Shown: positions 35,097-43,549 of the stretch, piece after piece
Layout: each line of letters starts with the position of its first letter
Position numbering within the stretch: position 1 is the stretch's first letter
Assembly (NCBI RefSeq): GCF_020215665.1
Contig: NZ_CP084061.1
Location: forward strand, 5,554,501 to 5,618,500
Source: Blautia parvula
Lineage (GTDB): Bacteria; Bacillota; Clostridia; Lachnospirales; Lachnospiraceae
Length of the DNA stretch: 64,000 bases
Direction: 5' to 3'
Notes under the pieces: generated by a model
Databases searched by the model: none
Seen by the model: the letters and a program-made list of their open reading frames with translations, nothing else
Told to the model about the DNA's origin: nothing
Program-made: the position numbers and the translations under genes

Positions 35097-36236
35097 TCAC
35101 AGTTCTGTATACTGCAGCATTAATCCAAGCGCAATCTTCATTCCTGTCGGAATGGAATCCAGGTCCACCCATTCTTCTCTGGTATGGGCATTTTTTCCGG
35201 CAATGGTTCCGATGGTGTTGGCTGAAATACCCAGGGAGAGAGGGATATTGGAGTCCGTGGAAGCAGCATTGTAGTCGATCTCTCCGGGACAGAACATTTG
35301 GATGATCTCAGCATTTTTTTCTGTGAAGGCTTTTAATGCCTCTGCGGAAATGTCCCCATTTCCGGGACGTACGCCCATAAGCTCAGTTTCAATGGTAAAT
35401 GCACCTTTCATGTCTTCAAGGATATCGTCAAAGTTTTGCTGCATGATCTTCAGGCATTTTTGGCTGGTGGAGCGGAATTCATATAATACGGATGCCTCCT
35501 GTGCAATGGAATTGACGGTAGTGCCGCCCTGGATATAGCCCACATTATAGGTGGTCCTGGCTTCTGTGGGAACCTGCACACGGTATAATCTTTCAACTAA
35601 CCTGCACAGGATCTCAATGGCGTTGGGAGTGCCGAAATCTGACCAGGAATGTCCGCCTGCTGTTTTTACGGTGATTTTGTACCGGTAAGAGCCCACTGCT
35701 TCACAGGTGCAGTTGGACAGGCTGCCGTCAAAGGAATAAAATGCCCGTATCTGACTGCCATAAGTGCGGAAGATCTCTTTACATCCGTCCAGATTACCCA
35801 GACCTTCTTCGCAGGCGTTGGCGACGATGAGGAATCCGGTATTCATTTTCGGTTTATTCTGCAGAAGAAATTTGGCTGCCATGAGAAGATTGACCAGATT
35901 GGCAGTGTCATCCCCGATTCCGGGTGCATACAGTCTTCTGCCTTCCTGTTTCATAGTCAGAGGTTCAAGGTCAGGAAATACGATATCCATATGTGCCATA
36001 AATACAATAAGATTCGTATCTTTTTTTACACCAATTTTACACACCACATTTTTAGCAGCGTCAATCGTAACATCTTCGGCTCCCTGGGAGAGAAGCCAGT
36101 CCCGGCAGAATACGGCACGTTTGTCTTCCCGGTGACTGGGGGCCGGGATTTTTCCAAGCTCCATGAGAAGCGTTTCAGCTGTTTGTGTCTGGGAGGCGGC
36201 GTATTCTTCTATGATCATTTTTGTTTTTTCATTCAT
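35097..36236 (-). CDS. M20-family metallopeptidase (PepT/ArgE-like)
   Basis: This 379-residue protein has the M20 zinc-peptidase motifs: HMDIVFPD (first metal His and catalytic Asp), PGIGDDTAN (bridging Asp), ANACEEGLGN (general-base Glu and metal Glu) and GGHSWSDFG of the lid domain. These enzymes remove residues from di- or tripeptides or deacylate amino acids; no signal peptide is seen, so it is cytoplasmic. It lies between the LytTR regulator and the AgrC-like kinase on the same strand, which is unusual and suggests a role linked to peptide signalling or re-uptake. Peptidase T-like specificity is the best guess. Confidence 0.9.
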   Translation of the reverse strand: MNEKTKMIIEEYAASQTQTAETLLMELGKIPAPSHREDKRAVFCRDWLLSQGAEDVTIDAAKNVVCKIGVKKDTNLIVFMAHMDIVFPDLEPLTMKQEGRRLYAPGIGDDTANLVNLLMAAKFLLQNKPKMNTGFLIVANACEEGLGNLDGCKEIFRTYGSQIRAFYSFDGSLSNCTCEAVGSYRYKITVKTAGGHSWSDFGTPNAIEILCRLVERLYRVQVPTEARTTYNVGYIQGGTTVNSIAQEASVLYEFRSTSQKCLKIMQQNFDDILEDMKGAFTIETELMGVRPGNGDISAEALKAFTEKNAEIIQMFCPGEIDYNAASTDSNIPLSLGISANTIGTIAGKNAHTREEWVDLDSIPTGMKIALGLMLQYTEL

Positions 36237-36256
36237 TTTTCTTGCTCCTTTTCTGC

Positions 36257-36958
36257 TTAGTTCAGCATATATTTTGCAAAAGCAATCGCCAGATCCTGTT
36301 TGCAGGAACGGCTCACCGGAAGTTCTTCCCCAGCCATTTGAACGGAATTTCCCTGTATGGACTGTACATATTTCAGATTCACAAGGTAACGGTTATGGAT
36401 CCGCACGAAATTTTCAGGCAGTTCTGTCTCCAGTTCGGAAAGCTTTCCGTAAAAGGTATGGGTCTCCTCTGCTGTGACAGCGTTTACGGACCGCCGGTCA
36501 CTGAAGAAATATTTTATCCGGCTTAAGGGAAGGCGCAGGGTCTGTCCCCTGGATTCCACCATATAATATTTTTCAGAATCCCTGCCCAGGCGTTCCAGGG
36601 CGGTATGCAGGACAGAGATGATTTTCTCTTTCTGATATGGTTTCAATATGTAATTGAGGGCCTGTACCTCATATCCCTGGAATACAAAGTCAGGATAGGA
36701 GGTAACAAAAATAATCTCCGGTGCGGAAGTCCTTTTCCTTATCTCCCTTGCGGTTGCAACGCCGTCCAGATCCTTCATCTCTATATCCAGAAATATAATA
36801 TCAAACACAGAGTCGTTAAGCGCACGGACAAGTGATTCTCCGCAGTCAAATTCCGCAATCTTAAATGTCTGCCCGCACAGTTCTAGCTCTGTTTCCAATA
36901 CTTTTCTCAAATCATTCCGCAGTGTCCGCTCATCATCGCAGATTACCAGATTCAGCAT
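36257..36958 (-). CDS. LytTR-family response regulator (AgrA-like)
   Basis: This 233-residue protein has a receiver domain (1-120; phospho-acceptor Asp58 in IFLDIEMKD, acidic pair Asp8-Asp9) and a C-terminal LytTR DNA-binding domain (about 135-233) ending ...FVRIHNRYLVNLKYVQ.... LytTR regulators bind paired direct repeats and mostly serve AgrC-like kinases. It heads the operon that also encodes the M20 peptidase and GHKL kinase. GAAAGGATT precedes the ATG. A TTGTAA-18-TATAAT promoter lies upstream on this strand (37010-37039). Confidence 0.92.
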   Translation of the reverse strand: MLNLVICDDERTLRNDLRKVLETELELCGQTFKIAEFDCGESLVRALNDSVFDIIFLDIEMKDLDGVATAREIRKRTSAPEIIFVTSYPDFVFQGYEVQALNYILKPYQKEKIISVLHTALERLGRDSEKYYMVESRGQTLRLPLSRIKYFFSDRRSVNAVTAEETHTFYGKLSELETELPENFVRIHNRYLVNLKYVQSIQGNSVQMAGEELPVSRSCKQDLAIAFAKYMLN

Positions 36959-37009
36959 AGGTCAGTAATCCTTTCAGTGTTAATGTATATTTAAGAATTA
37001 TATTATAAG

Positions 37010-37039
37010 ATTATAACTTATTCGGGGTGGAGGTTACAA
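37010..37039 (-). promoter_or_regulatory. Probable promoter of the LytTR/peptidase/kinase operon
   Basis: On the minus strand TTGTAA (37034-37039) and TATAAT (37010-37015) are 18 bp apart, about 50 bp before the regulator start. Further TATAAT-like sequence follows, so the exact start is uncertain. Confidence 0.5.
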
Positions 37040-37124
37040 TAGTATTTTGGCAGATTAAGGGTGAAAGGATAGCAGAAATCCATGTTACGCCATATGTAGC
37101 ATCTGAATAATGAGGAGAGAAAAT

Positions 37125-37184
37125 ATGCAGAGAAGAATTGCAATTTCAAATTTAATTGGTAGCATAAAACGAGCTGTGAAGTAA
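37125..37184 (+). CDS. Putative 19-residue cationic amphipathic peptide
   Basis: A very short frame with an excellent ribosome site (GAGGAG at 37112-37117, seven bases before ATG) encodes MQRRIAISNLIGSIKRAVK. Hydrophobic residues at 7, 10, 11, 14 and 18 and basic ones at 3, 4, 15, 16 and 19 would make an amphipathic helix like phenol-soluble modulins or linear peptide signals. There is no Cys and no leader, so it is not an AgrD-type precursor. It is divergent from the LytTR/peptidase/AgrC-like operon and about 170 bp from it, a typical place for a signal peptide. It could equally be an attenuator leader or chance. I do not recognise a family. Confidence 0.4.
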   Translation: MQRRIAISNLIGSIKRAVK

Positions 37185-37241
37185 AAATTTACAGAGTTGG
37201 AAGTGTGAAATTATTTATTGAGAAGTTATTGTACAAAACAG

Positions 37242-37300
37242 TAAAATAAAAGTAATCTGAAAGAAAAACATACCCCCCACTTGTTTTTCCTTCAGATTAC
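37242..37300 (-). terminator. Terminator of the OmpR/ABC/lipoprotein operon (minus strand)
   Basis: GTAATCTGAAAGAAAAACA (37252-37270) pairs with TGTTTTTCCTTCAGATTAC (37282-37300) with one mismatch. On the minus strand the stem runs into a T-rich tract (37242-37251). It lies 14 bp after the last small gene. The remaining stretch 36959-37241 holds the promoter and peptide described separately. Confidence 0.85.
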
Positions 37301-37314
37301 GACATTTTAACCTT

Positions 37315-37455
37315 TTATGATTTTTGACTTTTTTTCATCCGGCAGAGAATAATAACAGCAACCAATATCCCCAGAGCAATTTTATGTGAGAACAGAAACC
37401 CAATCACCCATATTAAGATGAATAATAAAAATAATAAAAGCACCAGAATCTTCAT
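37315..37455 (-). CDS. Small membrane protein, 46 residues, unknown function
   Basis: This short frame codes for a highly hydrophobic Leu/Ile-rich protein beginning MKILVLLLFLLFILIWVIGF, probably two membrane helices separated by SHK, with a basic tail RMKKSQKS. Its ATG overlaps the stop of the 57-residue gene upstream by four bases (ATGA), which strongly supports translation. It is the last gene before the terminator in an operon with an ABC exporter. Small hydrophobic proteins in such operons may be transporter or kinase accessory subunits; this is speculation. Confidence 0.65.
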   Translation of the reverse strand: MKILVLLLFLLFILIWVIGFLFSHKIALGILVAVIILCRMKKSQKS

Positions 37456-37625
37456 CTATTTTTTCTCCCCTCTGCGAAACGCAGGAATGTATTTATGATT
37501 TCGATAAGAACATCAATTATCACAAAAAGTATGCAGACAGGCACCAGCAATAAACAGGAGAGCGCACAGCCAAGCCATATAATTCCGGATGAAACAGTTT
37601 TTCCAAAAGGATTTTTATTCCTCAT
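37452..37625 (-). CDS. Small membrane protein, 57 residues, unknown function
   Basis: It encodes MRNKNPFGKTVSSGIIW followed by one long hydrophobic stretch (about residues 15-45) and a basic end (RFAEGRKNR). The ATG overlaps the lipoprotein stop by four bases, and the stop overlaps the next small gene by four bases, so three genes form a translationally coupled string. No family recognised. Position suggests an accessory role for the ABC/FtsX exporter upstream in the operon. Confidence 0.65.
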   Translation of the reverse strand: MRNKNPFGKTVSSGIIWLGCALSCLLLVPVCILFVIIDVLIEIINTFLRFAEGRKNR

Positions 37626-38176
37626 TCTACTTTTAGTGACAGGCTGCCGGTAAAGTCATTGCCCTCCAAAACAATAAAATTATCCCCGGCGGTCATTGTA
37701 AATTCATAAACATCATCAGCAGTTGCTTTTGTAATCATATGAACCTCCTTATCTCCGGAAATGATATGGCTGTCAGGACTGCCCAGCCAATATAAGGCTG
37801 CAGTACCGGATTGGATCTTTAGTGAGTAAGCTGCTTTCAGTGCAGTGCCGAACTCACGTTTCAGCAAAGTACCACCGAAGATATACTCCTTTCCATTAAA
37901 CTGTGTATAGGATGCTTCATAACTTCCGGCATATTCATCAACGCCAAGTTTTCGTTCACCCTTCAAATTTTTGTCTTTCGTTATGGCATAGTTGCTGGCA
38001 AAGCCCATCCATTCATTGATCTCAGCCTTCAAGCCATCTTTCAGTTCACTTTTTATCCCTTCCTGATTATCTTCTAACTCATTCAGTAAGCCGCGGCCAA
38101 TATCGGAACATCCGGTGAGACAGAACATAAGCGTCACCACGAGCAGCAATGCAGGAATGAATCTGCGCTTTAACAT
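37622..38176 (-). CDS. Secreted lipoprotein of unknown function
   Basis: This 184-residue protein has a basic start, a hydrophobic signal and lipobox LTGC (Cys23). The mature part is mostly beta-rich with a charged helical segment near residues 35-60. I do not recognise the domain. GGAGG precedes the ATG. It follows the FtsX permease by nine bases and is coupled to two small membrane proteins downstream, so it probably works at the cell surface with that transporter, for instance in cell-envelope stress or peptide resistance. Confidence 0.8.
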   Translation of the reverse strand: MLKRRFIPALLLVVTLMFCLTGCSDIGRGLLNELEDNQEGIKSELKDGLKAEINEWMGFASNYAITKDKNLKGERKLGVDEYAGSYEASYTQFNGKEYIFGGTLLKREFGTALKAAYSLKIQSGTAALYWLGSPDSHIISGDKEVHMITKATADDVYEFTMTAGDNFIVLEGNDFTGSLSLKVE

Positions 38177-38185
38177 AATTCCTCC

Positions 38186-40516
38186 TTACAGTTCATTTAT
38201 AGTTTCCGTAACAACCATATTCCGCAGTCGTTTGGCGGGAGCATAGACAGCGGCGGCGGCAGAGACCAGAATAAACAAAATGATCACGCCCAGTAAGACT
38301 ACCGGGAATTCCCATGGAATCCCGAAGAAATGTGTGAGCAGTCTGACATGCAGGAAACCGCTGAGCAAAAGTCCGATCACACAACCGACGATCAGGCCGG
38401 AAACCGCATAGGTAAAAGTCTCGGCGGCAATCATCCCGGTGAGCTGGTTTCCGTCCATGCCGACAGCCCGCATGGCACCGTACTGTTTTATCCTGGCGGT
38501 CACACTCATGGAAATACTGTTGATAATATTAAACAGCGTAATCATGGCAACCACTGCCAGAAAACCATAACCAATGAAACGCGTGGCCAGATAGGTAGCC
38601 TTGATTTCCTGATTACTTTGTCGGTTATCTGTAAAAATTACATCGTCTTGTGCAAGATCACTGATCTTCTGCACGGTTTTCTCCGTGGCATCTGTACCGA
38701 GCTGGATACAGATCAGATTATAATTTTGTTCCCCCATCAGCCGGTCAAAGGTTTCCTGGGAACATATTACGCCCATTTCGCTTGAATATAATCCGTCTGA
38801 TACGGCGCAGGTGATCTTCATCTCATTTTCGCCAATCCGGATGGTATCGCCCACTTTCATTGGATTGTCCTTATTGCGGATGATCATGACACAATTGCTG
38901 TCACCATAGATTGTGGAAATATCGCCCTGAACGACTCTGTCTTTTGAGCCATCCAGCAGATAGTCAGTATAGGAAACCAGATTAATATTCTCAATGCCCT
39001 CCCGTGAGGAGGTCACCGGAACCTTATTGATGTAGGAACTGCCGAATACATGTGAAACACCAGGTATCTGACTGATTTCATCACTGAGCTGCCGGTCAAG
39101 TACCAGAGAATTGGCATAACCGTTCAGACTGATATCCGGCTGCCAGGAACGAAAAGACGGAAGAAGCTGGCCTGCAAAATCGATTCCTACAAAAAAGCAG
39201 AGAAACAGAATGATACTGAGGGAAAAGGACGCTGTCATCATAAGCCAGTTTCTTTTGGAAGCTATGGCATGATGAACACCTAATGTCCACTCGATTTTGC
39301 CGAACCCTGATTTAACCGCATGTTTTACAGAGGGCTTTGTCTCCCCATTGCCTGAGACTGCTGCCATCGGAGAAACCTTGGCAGCGCGTTTTGCCGGGGA
39401 ACGAGCCGCCAGAAGCACAGTTACCACACCAACCACCGCACCGCTTATGAGTCCGACAGGACTGAGTGCAAATACCGGCATCACGGAAAATTCACCGCCA
39501 ATGCCATAGTGCAGTATCGCGCAAAGTACCCAACTGACTGCTGTGCCCAGAACCATGCCTACAGGCACGGCGGTTTTACACCAGCTCAGAGCCTCCAGCC
39601 GGACAAAACGAATGATTTGGCTGCGGCTTGCACCGATACAGCGCATCATACCAAAGAATTTTGTCCGCTGGGCCACGTTGCTGTTCATACTGCTGGAAAT
39701 CATCAATACCCCTGCTGACAACACCAGTACAAATAAAACAGCCGCTATCCCGTAGAAACTCATTATGGACGTATTCTTACTTTTTCCTGCAATCCCCATG
39801 ACCGCCGTATTTTCAGAGATACTTTCCTTCGGAAGCTGATATTGTTCCTGCAAATCCGACATGGATTTTTCAGCCTTGCCGGCATCCTGATACTGGATAT
39901 AACAGAATGGATTGTTTTTTATGCCATTTTGTTCCATGATTCCGGTAAAAGCATTCCGTGTCATGTATACGGCCACCAGATAGGTCTGTCCCTGATAATA
40001 CTCTTTCTCATCAGAGCCAAAACCGGACACAATAAAGTCTGTATCACCGGCAGGGGTGCGTAAGGTTATACTTTCGCCAATCTGTGCATGGAGAGCAATC
40101 TTTGCATTGCTGCTGAGGAGGACCTCGTTATCCTTCTGCGGAAAACTGCCTTCCTCAAGTCCATCTGTAAGCCGGGTCATATAGGTTTCATCGGTGCCGC
40201 ACAGGACTGCTTTTTTTTCACCGATGTAATAAGGCAGTTCTGCGTCATCATTAAATTTTTCTGACCATCCCACGGCGGTAACATCAGGGCGCCTGATGAT
40301 CTTATCTGCGGCTTCCTTTGGCGGATTTTCTAACTGAATATGCCAGCTGCCATGCTTTTTCTGCAAAAAGATACTTTCTGTCCGGATCATCATATCCGCT
40401 CCGCTGAAAATAGTTGTCACCAGCAGTACGGATATGATGATGCATAATATTGTCATCCGATTCTGCCGTTTATGCACTTTCGCTGAAATGGGAACAAGGT
40501 TCAGATAGCTTTTCAT
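38186..40516 (-). CDS. FtsX-family ABC transporter permease (two FtsX domains)
   Basis: This 776-residue protein has an N-terminal helix (about 22-42), a large outside domain, three helices (about 255-370), a second long helix (about 425-447), another outside domain and three C-terminal helices (about 650-776). This duplicated MacB/LolCE-like layout is found in exporters for antimicrobial peptides or lipoprotein release. The ATG overlaps the ATPase stop by four bases. Together with the OmpR/kinase pair it forms a typical detoxification or envelope-stress operon. Substrate unknown. Confidence 0.88.
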   Translation of the reverse strand: MKSYLNLVPISAKVHKRQNRMTILCIIISVLLVTTIFSGADMMIRTESIFLQKKHGSWHIQLENPPKEAADKIIRRPDVTAVGWSEKFNDDAELPYYIGEKKAVLCGTDETYMTRLTDGLEEGSFPQKDNEVLLSSNAKIALHAQIGESITLRTPAGDTDFIVSGFGSDEKEYYQGQTYLVAVYMTRNAFTGIMEQNGIKNNPFCYIQYQDAGKAEKSMSDLQEQYQLPKESISENTAVMGIAGKSKNTSIMSFYGIAAVLFVLVLSAGVLMISSSMNSNVAQRTKFFGMMRCIGASRSQIIRFVRLEALSWCKTAVPVGMVLGTAVSWVLCAILHYGIGGEFSVMPVFALSPVGLISGAVVGVVTVLLAARSPAKRAAKVSPMAAVSGNGETKPSVKHAVKSGFGKIEWTLGVHHAIASKRNWLMMTASFSLSIILFLCFFVGIDFAGQLLPSFRSWQPDISLNGYANSLVLDRQLSDEISQIPGVSHVFGSSYINKVPVTSSREGIENINLVSYTDYLLDGSKDRVVQGDISTIYGDSNCVMIIRNKDNPMKVGDTIRIGENEMKITCAVSDGLYSSEMGVICSQETFDRLMGEQNYNLICIQLGTDATEKTVQKISDLAQDDVIFTDNRQSNQEIKATYLATRFIGYGFLAVVAMITLFNIINSISMSVTARIKQYGAMRAVGMDGNQLTGMIAAETFTYAVSGLIVGCVIGLLLSGFLHVRLLTHFFGIPWEFPVVLLGVIILFILVSAAAAVYAPAKRLRNMVVTETINEL

Positions 40517-41196
40517 TCATGGCACCTCCCCAGATCGGTCAGTACGCCATCCGTTACCTGCAATACACGGTCAGCCGTCTGTGCGATACTCCGATTGTGT
40601 GTGATCATGATAATGGTCTGCTCATATTTTTTCGATGCTTCTTTCAAGAGCGCGATAACTTCACTGCTGTTTTGAGAGTCCAGGTTTCCGGTAGGCTCAT
40701 CCGCCAGGATGAGGGAAGGCCGGGTGATCAATGCACGCCCTATGGCGACTCGCTGCTGCTGGCCGCCGGATAACTGACTGGGAAGGTGATGGCGGCGTTT
40801 TTCCAGATTGAGCACATGAAGAAGCTCCTCCAGATATTTTTTGTTGGGCTTCTGATAGTCAAGAAGCACAGGGAAAATGATATTTTGCTCCACTGTCAGT
40901 TCCGGAATCAGGTTAAACGCCTGGAAGATAAAGCCGATATTCCGGCGCCGGAAAACCGTAAGGTTATGCTCTTTCATGGAAAAAGTATCCTTACCGTCGA
41001 TAATGACCTTGCCGGAGGTTGGGGTGTCCAGGGCGCCCAGCATGTTGAGAAGTGTACTTTTGCCGGAACCTGACTCACCGACCACTGCCACAAATTCGCC
41101 TTTTGGTATGGAAAAGCTGACTTTTTTCAAAGCGTGTACGGCTGTTTCGCCGCTGCCATAAGTTTTTGAAATGGATTTGACTTCCAATAAGTCCAT
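40513..41196 (-). CDS. ABC transporter ATPase (MacB/LolD/BceA type)
   Basis: This 227-residue ATPase has Walker [10 protein letters not shown], signature LSGGQQQR, Walker [13 protein letters not shown] and the switch histidine in MITHNR. MacB/LolD-type ATPases drive FtsX permeases. The start at 41196 follows GAGGTG by seven bases; a longer frame beginning at 41262 runs through the leader and has no ribosome site. It follows the sensor kinase gene after a 71-bp gap that includes the palindrome CCTACAA-TT-TTGTAGG (41267-41282), which could be a regulatory site. Confidence 0.92.
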   Translation of the reverse strand: MDLLEVKSISKTYGSGETAVHALKKVSFSIPKGEFVAVVGESGSGKSTLLNMLGALDTPTSGKVIIDGKDTFSMKEHNLTVFRRRNIGFIFQAFNLIPELTVEQNIIFPVLLDYQKPNKKYLEELLHVLNLEKRRHHLPSQLSGGQQQRVAIGRALITRPSLILADEPTGNLDSQNSSEVIALLKEASKKYEQTIIMITHNRSIAQTADRVLQVTDGVLTDLGRCHE

Positions 41197-41267
41197 AATG
41201 AAACACCTCTTTCTTTCTTGATAAGGAAAGTCTACCATGTGAACCTTACTGGCAGATGACAATAAGC

Positions 41268-42305
41268 CTACAATTTTGTAGGAATTAAGAAACTGAGTGT
41301 AAATGTGGTACCTGCTCCCAGTTCACTGTCAACCTCAATGGTTCCGCTGTGTGCTTCCACAATAGCCTTTGCAAGAGACAGCCCAAGTCCGATACCCTGG
41401 GTATCTTTGGAGAAGCGGCTTCGGTAAAATCTTTTAAATATATAATGTAAATCCTCCGGGTGAATGCCGCTTCCGTTATCCTTCACTATGATCTGGACAA
41501 CCGATGCGGACTGTTTCCATTCAACCGATATTGTATTTCCCTTTTCCGTATGGTCAAAAGCATTTTTTACTATATTACTGACTGCTTCCATCATCCAGGT
41601 ATGGTCACACAATAATGTGACGGTGTCATCACCAAAAAGAGAGAAGTTCTTTTCTTCCTGTTCTGCACGGTAGGAAAAGTGGCTTTCAATCTTGCTCATC
41701 ATCTCGGATATATTTTCTGCCTTTTTTTCCAGCACGATTGTACCGGAATCCAGTTTTGTGATCTTCAACAGGTTCTGTACAAGAGTTTCTATTCTGTCCA
41801 GCTCCTGTTCCGAAAAATCCACAAATTCTTTGATCGTGGGGTATTCCACTGCCTCTTCCTGTAATATCCCATTGTAGATATTAAGGGCAGCGAGCGGTGT
41901 TTTTAGCTGATGGGAAATATCGGATATTATGTTTTTTAAAAATTTCTTTGTTGCCTTTTCGTTGTCAACATGAGCATTCAGGATGGCTGCCAGCGCATTG
42001 ACCTCGTGGAATAACCGGTATAATTCGCCTTCGTCGTTACATTCAATACGCGCATTTTCATTTCCGGACACATATTCTTTCATCTGTGTGACCGCATCTT
42101 CCATGATCTTATTTTGGTCATTGAAATACCAATACCCAACTGCCAGTATAAAGAGAACCATGCACAGAGATAGGGCCAGCACATATATAGCTGCATGTTT
42201 CACGTTCAAACAGATCAAGAGAACAGAAAGCAGGGAAAAGATTATGACAGACAGAACGGACAGGGAAAAAAATAATTTGATTTTTCTATTCACAAGTATT
42301 TTCAC
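41268..42305 (-). CDS. Sensor histidine kinase (HAMP-HisKA type) of an antimicrobial-resistance-like operon
   Basis: This 345-residue protein has two closely spaced helices (about 11-33 and 38-60) with hardly any outside domain, a short linker, the H box SDISHQLKTPL with His132, and an ATPase domain with VKNAFDHT, DNGSGI and GLGLSLAK. Intramembrane-sensing kinases of this shape often detect signals through a partner ABC permease. The start is GTG at 42305, set by GGAGG six bases upstream. It follows the OmpR regulator by 16 bp. Confidence 0.92.
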   Translation of the reverse strand: MKILVNRKIKLFFSLSVLSVIIFSLLSVLLICLNVKHAAIYVLALSLCMVLFILAVGYWYFNDQNKIMEDAVTQMKEYVSGNENARIECNDEGELYRLFHEVNALAAILNAHVDNEKATKKFLKNIISDISHQLKTPLAALNIYNGILQEEAVEYPTIKEFVDFSEQELDRIETLVQNLLKITKLDSGTIVLEKKAENISEMMSKIESHFSYRAEQEEKNFSLFGDDTVTLLCDHTWMMEAVSNIVKNAFDHTEKGNTISVEWKQSASVVQIIVKDNGSGIHPEDLHYIFKRFYRSRFSKDTQGIGLGLSLAKAIVEAHSGTIEVDSELGAGTTFTLSFLIPTKL

Positions 42306-42321
42306 TTTGCACCTCCACGTT

Positions 42322-43008
42322 TTAATCCACAGTATTCCATTTGTATCCCATACGCCGGACGGTCACGATCTTCTTCGGCTGGCTGGGGTTATCTTCAATC
42401 TTTGTGCGGAGCCTGCGGATATAAACGGTAAGCGTGTTGCTGTCAATGTACTTTTCGTCACAATCCCAGAGTTTACTTAAAATCTGTTCAGGCGAAAGGA
42501 CAATGTCCGGGTTTTGCATAAACAAACACAAGAGTTTATATTCACTTGCCGTTACGTCAAGCAGTTCATTATCTTTATAGACTTCGCCCTTTAAGAGCTG
42601 AACTTTTATTCCGTTGGAATCAAGCTCGGCATCGGCCCGGTTAAAATTGTCACTCCTGCGGAGCAGGGCATTGATTCGGGACAGGAACACAGCAAGCTTG
42701 AAGGGCTTTGTGATGTAATCGTCACCGCCGATATCAAGTCCCATGATGATATCCGTCTCCTCGTCAGCCGCGGTGAGAAAGATGATCGGCACTTTTGATG
42801 TTTTGCGGATATTTTTACATAAATCATAGCCGGAACCATCGGGGAGAGAGACATCTAAAATGACTAAGTCATATTTACCGTTTATCCACATTTTCTCCGC
42901 TTCAAGATATGTGCGGGCTATGTCTGTTTCGTATCCCTGCTTTTTGATGGCAAAAGACAGACCATTGATCAAACTCAAATCATCTTCTACAAAAAATATA
43001 CGTTTCAT
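42322..43008 (-). CDS. OmpR-family response regulator
   Basis: This 228-residue protein has a receiver domain with Asp52 in VILDVSLPDGSG, Lys near 101 in ITKPF and a C-terminal winged helix (about 130-225, ending VRRMGYKWN). It heads the operon with kinase, ATPase, FtsX permease, lipoprotein and two small proteins. A palindrome AAAAACTG-A-CAGTTTTT (43098-43114) about 90 bp before the start may be its own operator. Confidence 0.93.
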   Translation of the reverse strand: MKRIFFVEDDLSLINGLSFAIKKQGYETDIARTYLEAEKMWINGKYDLVILDVSLPDGSGYDLCKNIRKTSKVPIIFLTAADEETDIIMGLDIGGDDYITKPFKLAVFLSRINALLRRSDNFNRADAELDSNGIKVQLLKGEVYKDNELLDVTASEYKLLCLFMQNPDIVLSPEQILSKLWDCDEKYIDSNTLTVYIRRLRTKIEDNPSQPKKIVTVRRMGYKWNTVD

Positions 43009-43222
43009 TTATTTACACCGTCCTTTTCCGCTTTTCCTGTATTGTTTGGTACTGTCTTAATCTTCTCACATATATGGGGAATCTGCAACTGTAGGTAAAA
43101 AACTGACAGTTTTTAAATTATCTATTGTTCCGGAAACTATGAGTAAAATGTTGGTTGACCGGGAACTGGAAACAGATATGTGGTATTAGGTGTCAGCATT
43201 GATAAAGTAGGTAGAAAGGGTT
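43009..43222. promoter_or_regulatory. Upstream region of the OmpR operon with a palindrome
   Basis: The perfect inverted repeat AAAAACTG (43098-43105), one base, CAGTTTTT (43107-43114) lies in an A+T-rich gap before the minus-strand regulator gene. It could be a regulator binding site. I see no clear -35/-10 pair and nothing else in this stretch. Confidence 0.35.
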
Positions 43223-43537
43223 ATTATTGATATACAGAAAGAAGTGTTAATAGTTAATTTAAAATCTAATAGATTAAAAGATTTAGAGATTGGTGACTTC
43301 GTGTTTGTACCTGTTGGATAAGATTGTCACGAGGCAGGTGTTGAGGTGGTAAATATCGAATACTTTCTTGAAGACAATGTTATGTTTCTATTGAAAAGAC
43401 GAAGCAAATTATTCGCAGAAGTGTTTCGGAGCAGAGAACAAAAAATGATATTCTTTGTTCCCCGCTTTCTTAATGAGAAAAATTACATATATTTCATTAC
43501 AGGCAATGCAGCCGCCTCTGTACATCAGTATATCTGA
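43223..43537 (+). pseudogene. Decayed gene fragment with an in-frame stop
   Basis: One frame reads through about 100 codons with a single TAA at 43319-43321: before it ...RLKDLEIGDFVFVPVG, after it DCHEAGVEVVNIEYFLEDNV and so on to the stop at 43535-43537. The text before and after the stop reads as one continuous protein, and no ATG with a ribosome site opens it. The pattern weakly resembles the N-terminal strand region of PriA-like proteins. It looks like a degraded remnant with no promoter in view. Identity is uncertain. Confidence 0.4.
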
Positions 43538-43549
43538 TAAGCCATCACT

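Noticed and set aside
37125-37184. AgrD cyclic pheromone precursor
   Set aside because: The peptide has no Cys or Ser thiolactone core, no leader or charged tail of the AgrD type and no AgrB nearby.
43346-43537. Separate intact small gene
   Set aside because: Upstream sequence in the same frame reads on as one protein interrupted by TAA, and no ribosome site precedes this start; better treated as a remnant.
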